This document shows, one piece after another, positions 29,343 through 38,676 of a stretch of DNA of 47,364 nucleotides (positions are counted from its first letter, which is position 1; each line of letters starts with the position of its first letter). The DNA lies in NCBI GenBank assembly GCA_004322005.1, contig SCRF01000084.1, positions 1-47,364 of the forward strand. Reading direction: 5' to 3'. Made by a program: the position numbers and the translations under genes. Source of the DNA: Rhodanobacter sp. Its GTDB lineage: Bacteria > Pseudomonadota > Gammaproteobacteria > Xanthomonadales > Rhodanobacteraceae. The notes beneath the pieces are model-generated. The model was given only the letters and a program-made list of their open reading frames with translations, did no database searches and was not told the origin of the DNA.

Positions 29343-29384
29343 CTGATTTGAATCAATACCAGGCGAAAGGCTTTCGCCTACCTT
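29343..29384 (+). promoter_or_regulatory. Probable Anr/FNR-dependent class II promoter of narGHJI
   Basis: CTGATTTGAATCAA (29343-29356) matches the FNR/Anr consensus TTGAT-N4-ATCAA at 9 of 10 defined positions. TACCTT (29379-29384) resembles a -10 box and lies where it should if the FNR site is centred at -41.5 (predicted start near 29391). The resulting leader to narG is about 240 bases. The rest of the 498-base gap after ung (29136-29633) shows no gene. Confidence 0.7.
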
Positions 29385-29633
29385 GTGTCCAGGACGCGGT
29401 GGCTGGCTATGCAGTTTTCACCCATGGGCGGGATCATCGCCGGGCTGGATCGGGCCATGAAAAAACCCAAAAGGTGAATCTCCGGGTATCGCCGCGCCAG
29501 GCAAGATGGCAACGATGGGTCGCCGCCCGTATGGGCAGGTATCCGGTGAGCCGCGGCAAGCGGTTTCGCCGGTGCGCGACAGCCAGAGTGAATCCGACAC
29601 CGCGATGCAAGTGACTTCAAAGAGGCTGTTCCC

Positions 29634-32600
29634 ATGAGCTATCTTCTCGACCGGCTGCAGTTCTTCAAGCGCAGTGCGGACAGTTTTTCCGAAGGTCACG
29701 GCACCACCCGGACCGAGAGTCGCGACTGGGAAAACGGCTACCGTGCCCGCTGGCAGTACGACAAGATCGTGCGCTCCACCCATGGCGTGAACTGCACCGG
29801 TTCGTGCAGCTGGAAGATCTACGTCAAGAACGGGCTGGTGACCTGGGAAACCCAGCAGACCGACTATCCGCGCACGCGGCCGGACCTGCCCAACCACGAG
29901 CCGCGCGGCTGTCCGCGCGGCGCCAGCTATTCCTGGTACCTGTACAGCGCGAACCGCCTGAAGTACCCGCTGGTGCGCGGCGCGCTGCTGCGCCTGTGGC
30001 GTGAGGCGCGCAAGACGCTGGACCCGGTCGAGGCGTGGGCCAGCATCGTCAGCGACCCGGCCAAGGCCAAGGCCTACAAGACCAAGCGCGGCATGGGCGG
30101 CTTCGCGCGCGTACGCTGGGACGAGGCCAATGAGATCATTGCCGCGTCCAATCTCTACACAGTGAAGGAATACGGCCCGGACCGCGTGGTCGGCTTCTCG
30201 CCGATTCCGGCGATGTCAATGGTGTCCTACGCCGCCGGCGCGCGATATCTGTCGCTGCTCGGCGGAGCGAACCTGTCGTTCTATGACTGGTACTGCGATC
30301 TGCCGCCGGCCTCGCCGCAGGTGTGGGGCGAGCAGACCGACGTGCCCGAATCGGCGGACTGGTACAACAGTCGCTACATCATCGCGTGGGGCTCCAACGT
30401 GCCGCAGACGCGCACACCCGACGCGCATTTCTTCACCGAGGCACGCTACAACGGCACCAAGACGGTGGCGATCACGCCGGACTACGCCGAGGTGGCCAAG
30501 CTCACCGACCACTGGCTGCATCCCAAGCAGGGCACCGATGCGGCGCTGGCGTTTGCCTTTGGCCACGTGATCCTGAAGGAGTTCCACGTCGACCGGACGG
30601 TGCCGTATTTCGACGACTACTGCCGCCAGTACAGCGACATGCCGTTGCTGGTGCAGCTGGAGAAGCGTGCCGATGGCCGGCTGGTGCCGGGGCGCTTCCT
30701 GCGCGCCAGTGACCTGGGTGGCCTGGGCGAGACGAACAACCCCGAGTGGAAGACGCTGGCCTGGGACGAAAACAGCGGGCAGATCGTCGTGCCAAACGGC
30801 TCGGTCGGCTTTCGCTGGGGCGAGAAGGGCAAATGGAACATCGAGGAAAAGGACAGCGCCGGACGTGCCACCCGTCTGCGCCTGAGCCTGGCCGACTTCA
30901 ACGAGGGCATCGAGGCGGTCAGCTTTCCGTACTTCGGCGGCATCGAGCACGATCGCTGGACCGCCTCGAAATTCGAGGACATCCTTGAGCGCAACATCCC
31001 TGTCCGCAAGCTGCAGCTGACCGACGGCAAGCAGTGGGCGGTGGCCACCGTGTACGACCTGCTGCTGGCGCAGTACGGCGTGGATCGCGGTTTCGGCGGC
31101 GGCAACGTGACCAGCAGCTTTGACGACGATCTGCCCGGTACGCCGGCGTGGCAGGAAAGGATCACCGGTGTGCCGCGCGCCGAGGTGATCGAGATCGCCC
31201 GCGAGTTCGCCAGTACGGCCGCCAAGACGAACGGCCGCAGCATGATCATCGTCGGCGCCGGCATGAATCACTGGTTCCACAACGACATGAACTACCGCGG
31301 CCTGATCAACATGCTGATCATGTGCGGTTGCGTCGGCCAGACCGGTGGTGGCTGGGCGCACTACGTGGGGCAGGAGAAGCTGCGACCGCAGACCGGCTGG
31401 CAGCCGCTGGCGTTCGGGCTGGACTGGAGCCGCCCGCCGCGGCAGATGAACGGCACCTCGTTTTTCTACTTCATGTCCGACCAGTGGCGTTACGAGAAAC
31501 TGGCGATGAAGGAGATCCTGTCGCCGCTGGCCGACCCCGAGAAATACAGCGGAAGCCAGGCCGACTTCAACCTGCGTGCGATCCGCATGGGCTGGCTGCC
31601 GAGTGCGCCGCAGCTCGACCGCAATCCGCTGCAGATCGTGGCCGCCGCCGAGCAGGCCGGGCAGGCGCCGGCCGACTACGTGGTCGAGCAGTTGCGGCAG
31701 GGCAAGCTCGACTTCGCCTATGCCGATCCGGACGCGCCGCAGAACTTCCCGCGCGCCATGTTCATCTGGCGCTCGAACCTGCTCGGCTCCTCCGGCAAGG
31801 GCCACGAGTACATGCTGCGGCACCTGCTTGGCACGCGTCATGGCGTGCAGGGCAAGGATCTGGGCGAGCTCGGTGCGGTCAAGCCGGAGGAAGTGAAGTG
31901 GCGCGACGAGGTGCCCGAGGGCAAGCTCGACCTGCTGGTCACGCTGGACTTCCGCATGTGCACCACGGCGCTGTATTCCGATGTCGTGTTGCCGACGGCG
32001 ACCTGGTACGAGAAGAACGATCTCAACACCTCTGACATGCATCCGTTCATCCATCCGCTGTCCAAGGCGGTCGATCCGGCCTGGGAATCGCGCAGCGACT
32101 GGGACATCTTCAAGGGCGTTGCCCATGCGGTGAGCGCGATGGCGCCGGGCGTGCTCGGCGTCGAGCAGGACGTGGTGCTGGTACCGACCCTGCACGACAC
32201 CCCCGGAGAGCTGGCGATGCCGCTCGGCGTCAAGGACTGGAAGAAGGGCGAGTGCGAGCCCATCCCGGGCAAGACCATGCCCTCGATCGCGGTGGTCGAG
32301 CGCGACTACCCGAACCTGTACAAGAAGTTCACTTCGCTCGGTCCGTTACTCGACAAGTTAGGCAACGGTGGTAAAGGCATGAACTGGGATACCAGGGACG
32401 AGGTGGCGTTTCTGGGCGATCTCAACCATCACGTGACCGAGGAAGGTATCAGCAAGGGGCGTCCGCGGATCGACAGTGCGATCGATGCCTGCGAGGTGAT
32501 CCTGCACTTGGCGCCGGAGACCAACGGTCATGTGGCGGTCAAGGCGTGGCAATCGCTCAGCGAGTTCACCGGCCGCGAGCATGCCCACCTGGCGATCGGC

Positions 32601-33377
32601 AAGGAACACGAGGCGATCCGTTTCCGCGATATCCAGGCGCAGCCGCGCAAGATCATCTCCTCGCCGATCTGGTCGGGCCTGGAGGACGAACACGTCAGCT
32701 ACAACGCCTGCTACACCAACGTCCACGAACTGATCCCGTGGCGCACGGTCACCGGTCGCCAGCAGTTCTACCAGGACCACGAATGGATGGTCGCGTTCGG
32801 CGAGGGCTTCATGAGCTACCGCCCGCCGGTCGATACCAGGACGGTGGAACCGTTGCACAACAAACGCAGCAACGGCAACCGCGAAATCCTGCTGAACTGG
32901 ATCACCCCGCACCAGAAGTGGGGTATCCACAGCACCTACAGCGACAACCTGCTGATGCAGACGCTGTCGCGTGGCGGGCCGATCGTGTGGCTCAGCGAGG
33001 ACGACGCGCGCGAGGCCGGCATCGAGGACAACGACTGGATCGAGCTGTTCAACGTCAATGGTGCGATTACGGCGCGTGCGGTGGTCAGCCAGCGCGTGAT
33101 GCCGGGCATGGCGATGATGTACCACGCGCAGGAACGCATCATCAACATCCCCGGCTCGGAGATCACCGGCACCCGCGGCGGTATCCACAACTCGGTGACC
33201 CGGGTGGTGCTCAAGCCGACCCACATGATTGGCGGCTACGCGCAGCTGGCCTATGGCTTCAACTACTACGGTACCTGTGGCACCAATCGGGATGAGTTCG
33301 TGATCGTACGCAAGATGGACAGGATCGACTGGCTGGATGGCGAAGCCGTGCCGGCCGTCGTCAGGGAGGTGGTGTGA
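29634..33377 (+). CDS. narG: Respiratory nitrate reductase alpha subunit NarG
   Basis: Molybdopterin-containing catalytic subunit that reduces nitrate to nitrite on the cytoplasmic face of the inner membrane. The 1247-aa length equals the E. coli protein. The N-terminal cluster site is HGVNCTGSCSW with the fourth ligand in PRGCPRGASYSW, and the Mo-ligand Asp lies in FYDWYCDLPPASPQVWGEQ (about 222). HNDMNYRGLINMLIMCGCV and GSNVPQTRTPDAHFF are further cofactor-binding segments. The N-terminus has no twin-arginine signal, as in cytoplasmic NarG. It is the first gene of narGHJI and overlaps narH. Confidence 0.98.
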   Translation: MSYLLDRLQFFKRSADSFSEGHGTTRTESRDWENGYRARWQYDKIVRSTHGVNCTGSCSWKIYVKNGLVTWETQQTDYPRTRPDLPNHEPRGCPRGASYSWYLYSANRLKYPLVRGALLRLWREARKTLDPVEAWASIVSDPAKAKAYKTKRGMGGFARVRWDEANEIIAASNLYTVKEYGPDRVVGFSPIPAMSMVSYAAGARYLSLLGGANLSFYDWYCDLPPASPQVWGEQTDVPESADWYNSRYIIAWGSNVPQTRTPDAHFFTEARYNGTKTVAITPDYAEVAKLTDHWLHPKQGTDAALAFAFGHVILKEFHVDRTVPYFDDYCRQYSDMPLLVQLEKRADGRLVPGRFLRASDLGGLGETNNPEWKTLAWDENSGQIVVPNGSVGFRWGEKGKWNIEEKDSAGRATRLRLSLADFNEGIEAVSFPYFGGIEHDRWTASKFEDILERNIPVRKLQLTDGKQWAVATVYDLLLAQYGVDRGFGGGNVTSSFDDDLPGTPAWQERITGVPRAEVIEIAREFASTAAKTNGRSMIIVGAGMNHWFHNDMNYRGLINMLIMCGCVGQTGGGWAHYVGQEKLRPQTGWQPLAFGLDWSRPPRQMNGTSFFYFMSDQWRYEKLAMKEILSPLADPEKYSGSQADFNLRAIRMGWLPSAPQLDRNPLQIVAAAEQAGQAPADYVVEQLRQGKLDFAYADPDAPQNFPRAMFIWRSNLLGSSGKGHEYMLRHLLGTRHGVQGKDLGELGAVKPEEVKWRDEVPEGKLDLLVTLDFRMCTTALYSDVVLPTATWYEKNDLNTSDMHPFIHPLSKAVDPAWESRSDWDIFKGVAHAVSAMAPGVLGVEQDVVLVPTLHDTPGELAMPLGVKDWKKGECEPIPGKTMPSIAVVERDYPNLYKKFTSLGPLLDKLGNGGKGMNWDTRDEVAFLGDLNHHVTEEGISKGRPRIDSAIDACEVILHLAPETNGHVAVKAWQSLSEFTGREHAHLAIGKEHEAIRFRDIQAQPRKIISSPIWSGLEDEHVSYNACYTNVHELIPWRTVTGRQQFYQDHEWMVAFGEGFMSYRPPVDTRTVEPLHNKRSNGNREILLNWITPHQKWGIHSTYSDNLLMQTLSRGGPIVWLSEDDAREAGIEDNDWIELFNVNGAITARAVVSQRVMPGMAMMYHAQERIINIPGSEITGTRGGIHNSVTRVVLKPTHMIGGYAQLAYGFNYYGTCGTNRDEFVIVRKMDRIDWLDGEAVPAVVREVV

Positions 33378-34921
33378 TGAAGGTACGTGCCCAGATCGCG
33401 ATGGTGCTGAACCTGGACAAGTGCATCGGATGCCATACCTGTTCGATCACCTGCAAGAACGTGTGGACCTCGCGCGAAGGCGTCGAGTACGCCTGGTTCA
33501 ACAACGTCGAGACCAAGCCCGGCATCGGTTACCCGAAGGAATGGGAAAACCAGGACAAGTGGAACGGCGGCTGGGTGCGCACGGGGAGCGGCAAGCTGAT
33601 CCCGCGCGCCGGGGGGCGCTGGCGGCTGCTGTCGAAGATCTTCGCCAATCCCGACCTGCCGCAAATCGATGATTACTACGAGCCGTTCGATTTCGATTAC
33701 CAGCACCTGCACGAGGCGCCGGAAGTCAAGCATCAACCCACGGCGCGCCCGCGTTCGCTGATCACCGGCCAGCGCATGCAGAAGATCGAATGGGGGCCGA
33801 ACTGGGAGGAGATCCTCGGTACCGAGTTCGCCAAGCGCGCCAAGGATCGCAACTTCGATTCGATCCAGAAGGAAATCTACGGCGCGTTCGAGAAGACCTT
33901 CATGATGTACCTGCCGCGTCTGTGCGAGCACTGTCTCAATCCGGCGTGCGTGTCGGCATGCCCAAGCGGTGCGATCTACAAGCGTGAAGAGGACGGCATC
34001 GTGCTGATCGACCAGGACAAATGCCGCGGCTGGCGCATGTGTGTTTCGGCCTGTCCGTACAAGAAGATCTACTACAACTGGAAGAGCGGCAAGTCGGAGA
34101 AGTGCATCTTCTGCTACCCGCGCATCGAGATGGGCGAGCCGACGGTATGTGCGGAAACCTGCGTCGGCCGCATCCGCTATCTGGGCGTGATGCTGTATGA
34201 CGCCGACCGGATCCAGGAAGCCGCGTCGGTGCCGGCGGAGAAGGATTTGTACCAGGCCCATCTGGACATCTTCCTCGACCCGTTCGATCCGAAAGTGATC
34301 GAGGCCGCGCGCACCGAAGGCATCCCCGACAACTGGCTGGAAGCGGCCAAGGCATCGCCGGTGTACAAGCTGGCGATCGACTGGAAACTGGCGCTGCCAT
34401 TGCATCCGGAATACCGCACATTGCCGATGGTGTGGTACGTGCCGCCGCTGTCGCCGATCCAGTCCGCCGCCGAGCGTGGTCGCGTGGGCATGAACGGCGA
34501 GTTGCCGGACGTCGCGTCGCTGCGCATCCCGGTGCGCTACCTGGCCAACATGCTGACCGCGGGCGATGAGGCCCCGGTGGTGCGTGCGCTGGAGCGGATG
34601 ATGGCGATGCGTGCCTGGCGCCGCGCGCGCAACGTCGATGGGGTCGAGGATCTGGCGGTGCTCAAGCAGGCCGGCCTTACCGTCGCCCAGGCCGAGGAGA
34701 TGTACCGCTACCTCGCGATCGCGAATTACGAGGACCGCTTCGTCGTTCCCACGGCGCATCGTGAGTACGCCAACGACGCTTTCGGCGAGCGCGGCGGTTG
34801 CGGCTTCACCTTCGGCAACGGTTGCAGCGGCGACAGCCCGGCGGATCTGTTCACAGCGCGCAAGATCACCACTTACGCTGTGCACCCGAACCGGCAGGAA
34901 AAGCAGGAGGTGGTGCCATGA
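33377..34921 (+). CDS. narH: Respiratory nitrate reductase beta subunit NarH
   Basis: Iron-sulfur electron carrier between NarI and NarG. Four cysteine groups are present: CIGCHTCSITCKNVW, LCEHCLNPACVSACPSG, CRGWRMCVSACPYKK and CIFCYPR with CAETCVGR. The Trp in CRGWRMC marks the 3Fe-4S cluster as in E. coli. Length is 514 aa from ATG 33377, which was preferred to GTG 33374 because homologues begin MKVRAQI/MKIRSQV. It overlaps the narG stop by one base and the narJ start by 4 bases. Confidence 0.97.
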   Translation: MKVRAQIAMVLNLDKCIGCHTCSITCKNVWTSREGVEYAWFNNVETKPGIGYPKEWENQDKWNGGWVRTGSGKLIPRAGGRWRLLSKIFANPDLPQIDDYYEPFDFDYQHLHEAPEVKHQPTARPRSLITGQRMQKIEWGPNWEEILGTEFAKRAKDRNFDSIQKEIYGAFEKTFMMYLPRLCEHCLNPACVSACPSGAIYKREEDGIVLIDQDKCRGWRMCVSACPYKKIYYNWKSGKSEKCIFCYPRIEMGEPTVCAETCVGRIRYLGVMLYDADRIQEAASVPAEKDLYQAHLDIFLDPFDPKVIEAARTEGIPDNWLEAAKASPVYKLAIDWKLALPLHPEYRTLPMVWYVPPLSPIQSAAERGRVGMNGELPDVASLRIPVRYLANMLTAGDEAPVVRALERMMAMRAWRRARNVDGVEDLAVLKQAGLTVAQAEEMYRYLAIANYEDRFVVPTAHREYANDAFGERGGCGFTFGNGCSGDSPADLFTARKITTYAVHPNRQEKQEVVP

Positions 34922-35601
34922 GCCTGCTGAAATTGACGGGTGTGCTGATGGACTATCCGCAAGACGATTTGTGGGATCACCGAGACGAGTTGCTCGACGC
35001 GGCCAACGCCCCGGCATTGTCGACGGAGCGTCGCGGACAGCTGGTCGCGTTCGTGCAAACCCTGCTCGACACCGACCCGCTCACTGCGCAGGATGCCTGG
35101 CTGTCCACGTTCGACCGTGGTCGGGCGATGAGCCTGTTGCTGTTCGAGCATATCCACGGCGAATCGCGCGATCGCGGGCAAGCCATGGTCGACCTGATCG
35201 CAGCCTATCGCAAGAATGGCTTCGAACTGGCCGCCAGGGAGCTGCCGGATTATCTGCCGTTGCTGCTGGAGTACCTGTCGCAGCGCCCGCAGGATGAAGT
35301 GCGCGACTGGCTCGGCCACATCAGCCACATCCTCGGCATGCTTGCGGCGCGGGCAGGTGAGCGAGAAAGTCCGTACAAGGTGTTGTTCGAGACGCTGATG
35401 GAGCTGGCCGAGGGCGAGCACGATCTCGAAGCGTTGCGCCGACGCGCCAGCGAAGAGCCGCGCGACGACACGCCCGAGGCCATGGACCGGCTGTGGGAGG
35501 AAGAAGTGGTGCGTTTCGGCGCTGAGGCGCCGGGCGACAGCTGCTCGCCGCAGGGTCGCCGGCCCCAATCCTCTGCCACACCATCGCAGGCGCAGCCATG
35601 A
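34918..35601 (+). CDS. narJ: Nitrate reductase molybdenum cofactor assembly chaperone NarJ
   Basis: Cytosolic chaperone that binds apo-NarGH and allows Mo cofactor insertion; it is not part of the final enzyme. The 227-aa protein has the all-helical TorD/NarJ pattern: LLKLTGVLMDYPQDDLWDH at the start, SLLLFEHIHGESRDRGQAM, and LPDYLPLLLEYLSQRP. The last 25 residues (DSCSPQGRRPQSSATPSQAQP) look disordered. The ATG overlaps the narH stop and the stop overlaps narI by 4 bases. Confidence 0.95.
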   Translation: MSLLKLTGVLMDYPQDDLWDHRDELLDAANAPALSTERRGQLVAFVQTLLDTDPLTAQDAWLSTFDRGRAMSLLLFEHIHGESRDRGQAMVDLIAAYRKNGFELAARELPDYLPLLLEYLSQRPQDEVRDWLGHISHILGMLAARAGERESPYKVLFETLMELAEGEHDLEALRRRASEEPRDDTPEAMDRLWEEEVVRFGAEAPGDSCSPQGRRPQSSATPSQAQP

Positions 35602-36302
35602 ACTATCTCAATCAATTTGCCTTCCAGCTGTATCCGTACATTGCCATGGCGGTGTTCTTCATCGGCAGCTGGGCCCGCTTCGATCGGTCCATGTATACAT
35701 GGCGCACCGGCTCCAGCCAGTTGCTGTCCAGTCGCGGCATGCGCCTTGGCAGCAACCTGTTCCATGTCGGTATCCTGGTCGTCCTTGGTGGCCATCTGGT
35801 CGGGTTGTTGACACCGCATTCGGTGTACACGCTGGTCATCAGCGCACCGCAGAAGCAGCTGCTGGCGATGGTGGTCGGCGGGGTGTTCGGTGCGATGTGC
35901 CTGGTGGGTCTCGGCATCCTGCTGGTGCGCCGGCTGACCAACCCGCGCGTGCGCGCCACCGGCACCGTGGGCGACACCCTGATCCTGATCCTGCTGCTGG
36001 TCCAGTTGCTGCTGGGGCTGTACACCATCGTGATCTCCACTCACCACATGGACGGCAGCGAGATGATCCTGCTGGCCGATTGGGCACAGCACATCGTCAC
36101 CTTCCGCGCGGGCGCCGCCGGCTTCATCCTGAACGTGGACTGGGTCTACAAGGCGCATCTGTTCCTCGGCATGACGCTGTTCCTGCTCGCACCGTTCACC
36201 CGGCTGGTGCATGTGTGGAGCATCCCGGTCAGCTACCTGTGGCGGCCCTACCAGGTGGTACGCCGGCGCCAGGCGGCATGGCGCTACGGGCCGAGGGCAT
36301 GA
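35598..36302 (+). CDS. narI: Respiratory nitrate reductase gamma subunit NarI
   Basis: Membrane cytochrome b that oxidises quinol and passes electrons to NarH. The 234-aa protein has five membrane helices. Haem-ligand histidines are expected in SNLFHVGILVVLGGHLVGL (helix 2, two His) and in the last helix (VYKAHLFLGMTLF and LVHVWSIP). The N-terminal MNYLNQFAFQLYPYIAM and the C-terminal YLWRPYQVVRRR match NarI. It overlaps narJ and the parvulin gene by 4 bases each, so the five genes from narG form one translationally coupled unit. Confidence 0.96.
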   Translation: MNYLNQFAFQLYPYIAMAVFFIGSWARFDRSMYTWRTGSSQLLSSRGMRLGSNLFHVGILVVLGGHLVGLLTPHSVYTLVISAPQKQLLAMVVGGVFGAMCLVGLGILLVRRLTNPRVRATGTVGDTLILILLLVQLLLGLYTIVISTHHMDGSEMILLADWAQHIVTFRAGAAGFILNVDWVYKAHLFLGMTLFLLAPFTRLVHVWSIPVSYLWRPYQVVRRRQAAWRYGPRA

Positions 36303-37216
36303 GCATGGGTGCGACGAAACCCGACCTGCGGCGGATCCCGCTGACCATCATCGACTCGGCCGGGCCGGTGCTGCAGGAGGCGCATGGGCACCGGCATGAG
36401 GACAACGACGCAGGCCCGCGCACGCTGGGGCAACCGGCTCCGTGCTACCTGTTCGTCGGCGACACGCCGATCAGCGAGGCGGCGATCGCGCAGGAGATGC
36501 AGTACCACCGCGCGCCCACGCCGGAGCACTCGCGCGCCGGCGCCGCCCGCGCACTGGTGGTGCGCGAGCTGCTGCGCCGGGAGGTGCAGCGGCTGGGCCT
36601 GGACGACCAGGTCGCCGCCGACAGTCGGGAAACGGTGGAGGAGGCCAGCATTCGCGTGCTGCTGGAACGCGAGATCGAGGACCGCGTGCCCAGCGAGGAC
36701 GACTGTCGCCGCTACTACACGCAGAACCGCGAGCGCTTCCGGGCGCCCGACCGGATCCGCGTGCGCCACATCCTGCTGGGTGCGGCCGCCGACGATGTGA
36801 CCGGACGCATTCGCGCCAATGCCGAAGGCGAGCGGCTGATCGGCGAACTCAAGGCCAACCCGGTGCTGTTCGCCGATTTCGCCCAGCGCTATTCCGACTG
36901 CCCGTCGAAAGACCAGGGCGGCGAGCTGGGCTGGCTGCAGCGCGGCCAGACCACGCCGGAATTCGACCGTCAGATTTTTCGCCTGCGCGAAGGCATGCCG
37001 GCATTTCCGGTGGAGTCGCGCTGGGGCTATCACGTGGTCAGCATCGATGAAATCCGGCCCGGAGCGGCGCTGGAATTCGAGCAGGTGCGAGGGCAGATTT
37101 CCGATTACCTGGAATTGCAGGTGCGCCAGCGCGAACTGCAGCACTACCTGCTCGGCCTGAAGGAGCGTTACGGGGTGCGCGGCCTCGACGAGATCGAGGC
37201 GCTGGCGGCCACCTGA
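36299..37216 (+). CDS. Parvulin-type peptidyl-prolyl isomerase in the nar operon
   Basis: A 305-aa PpiC/NifM-like protein. The parvulin domain runs from IRVRHILLGAAADD (about 155) through FADFAQRYSDCPSKDQGGELGWLQ (interrupted here as two blocks: FADFAQRYSDCPS and GGELGWLQRGQ) to FPVESRWGYHVVSIDEI (about 250). The N-terminal 130 residues include the helical SurA/NifM-like segment EHSRAGAARALVVRELLRRE. No signal peptide or membrane helix is seen, so it is probably cytoplasmic. It overlaps narI by 4 bases. A parvulin gene at this position is also known in Pseudomonas nar operons, where it is thought to help nitrate reductase mature; that role is inferred here. Confidence 0.88.
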   Translation: MSMGATKPDLRRIPLTIIDSAGPVLQEAHGHRHEDNDAGPRTLGQPAPCYLFVGDTPISEAAIAQEMQYHRAPTPEHSRAGAARALVVRELLRREVQRLGLDDQVAADSRETVEEASIRVLLEREIEDRVPSEDDCRRYYTQNRERFRAPDRIRVRHILLGAAADDVTGRIRANAEGERLIGELKANPVLFADFAQRYSDCPSKDQGGELGWLQRGQTTPEFDRQIFRLREGMPAFPVESRWGYHVVSIDEIRPGAALEFEQVRGQISDYLELQVRQRELQHYLLGLKERYGVRGLDEIEALAAT

Positions 37217-37296
37217 CCCGGACCCGGCTCCACGTCCAACAGCGGCCGATCGCGTCTGCGCCGGCCATCCAGACTCCCTCCCGCCGGAACAACGCC

Positions 37297-38619
37297 ATGC
37301 ACGACCTGAACGCAGTCCCCACCGGCCCGCAGCAGCGGGCCCTCTGGCTCAGCACGATTTCCTTCGCGACGTGTTTCGCGGTCTGGACGGTGTTTTCGAT
37401 CATCGGCATTCGCATCCAGCAGCAACTCGGGCTCAACGAGACCGAGTTCGGCTTGTTGATCGCCACTCCCATACTCACCGGTTCAGTGACCCGGCTGTTC
37501 CTCGGCATCTGGGCCGACCAATACGGCGGCCGGCGCGTGTTCGCCGGGGTCATGCTGGTCGCGGCGGTGGCGACGTGGCTGCTGACCACGGCCACCACCT
37601 ATGCGGAGTTCCTGCTGGCCGCCCTGGCCATGGGTGTCGCCGGCGGTTCGTTCGCCGTGGGGGTCACCTTCGTCTCGCGCTGGTTTCCGCCGCGCAAGCA
37701 GGGCACGGCGCTGGGCATTTTCGGCGCCGGCAACATCGGTGCCGCGACGACCGCACTGCTGGCGCCGACGGTGATGAATGCCTGGGGCTGGCATGCAGTC
37801 GCCCAGCTCTGGGCAGCTGTACTGGCGGCCGTGGCGATCGTTTTCTACCTGGTGGTGCGCGACGATCCGGGCCTTGCACGCCGGCGTGCATCGGGCTCCG
37901 GGTCGGCGTCCTTCGTGCGGCAGCTGGCCCCGCTGAAGAACCTGCAGGTATGGCGGTTTGCCCTGTATTACTTCTTCGTGTTCGGCGGGTTCGTGGCGCT
38001 GTCGCTGTGGCTGCCGCGTTACCTCATTGGTGTCTACGGTGTGGGGATCGCCGAGGCCGGCCTGATCACCGCCAGCTTTGCGCTGCCGGCCGGCCTGTTC
38101 CGGATCGTCGGCGGCCTGCTGTCCGACCGCATCGGCGCGCGGCGGGTGATGTACTGGACCTTCAGCGTGTCGCTGGCATGCACCTTCCTGCTGTCGTATC
38201 CGGCGACCCACTACACGGTCGACGGCATCCGCGGACCGATCCACTTCGATCTGGCGATCGGGGTGATGCCGTTCGCCCTGCTGCTGTTCGTGCTCGGCTT
38301 CTTCATGTCGTTGGGCACGGCCGCGGTATACAAGCACGTGCCGAGCTACTATTCCGAATCCGTCGGTGCGGTGGGCGGCATGGTCGGCATGATCGGCGGT
38401 TTGGGCGGCTTCGTGCTGCCGATCGCCTTTGGTGCCATGAATGACCTCGTCGGCATCTGGACCAGCTGCTTCATGCTGCTGTTCCTGCTGGCCGGCAGCG
38501 CGTTGACCTGGATGCACTTCGCGATCCTGCGCATGGAGCGCAGGCACTTTCCGCAAGTCCAAGGCGAGACGGACCTGCCGGAGATGATGGCAGCGCAGGA
38601 GCAGCGGCACGATGATTGA
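37297..38619 (+). CDS. narK: Nitrate/nitrite transporter NarK (MFS, NarK1-type)
   Basis: A 440-aa inner membrane transporter of the nitrate-nitrite porter family with 12 predicted helices. RLFLGIWADQYGGRRVF is the MFS loop 2-3 motif. GVAGGSFAVGVTFVSRWFP in helix 5 and GGMVGMIGGLGGFVLPI in helix 11 are the two glycine-rich nitrate signatures. Length and sequence fit the short type I (nitrate/proton symport) form and not the fused NarK1-NarK2. It lies 80 bases after the parvulin gene and is probably in the same transcript. Confidence 0.94.
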   Translation: MHDLNAVPTGPQQRALWLSTISFATCFAVWTVFSIIGIRIQQQLGLNETEFGLLIATPILTGSVTRLFLGIWADQYGGRRVFAGVMLVAAVATWLLTTATTYAEFLLAALAMGVAGGSFAVGVTFVSRWFPPRKQGTALGIFGAGNIGAATTALLAPTVMNAWGWHAVAQLWAAVLAAVAIVFYLVVRDDPGLARRRASGSGSASFVRQLAPLKNLQVWRFALYYFFVFGGFVALSLWLPRYLIGVYGVGIAEAGLITASFALPAGLFRIVGGLLSDRIGARRVMYWTFSVSLACTFLLSYPATHYTVDGIRGPIHFDLAIGVMPFALLLFVLGFFMSLGTAAVYKHVPSYYSESVGAVGGMVGMIGGLGGFVLPIAFGAMNDLVGIWTSCFMLLFLLAGSALTWMHFAILRMERRHFPQVQGETDLPEMMAAQEQRHDD

Positions 38620-38676
38620 ACGCCGCACCACCCGGGTTGCACGAGCCACCGCCCGCTGCGTGCGGATGCGGCAGAT

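Noticed and set aside
29341-29400. NarL heptamer sites next to the nar promoter
   Set aside because: Only loose matches to TACYYMT (for example TACCTTG) were seen, no proper pair, and one overlaps the -10.
29136-29633. Short open frames in the narG leader
   Set aside because: They cross the Anr box and promoter, and show no homology or ribosome binding site.
30216-32195. 659-aa open frame antisense to narG
   Set aside because: narG is unambiguous; the frame has no family motif and typical shadow composition.
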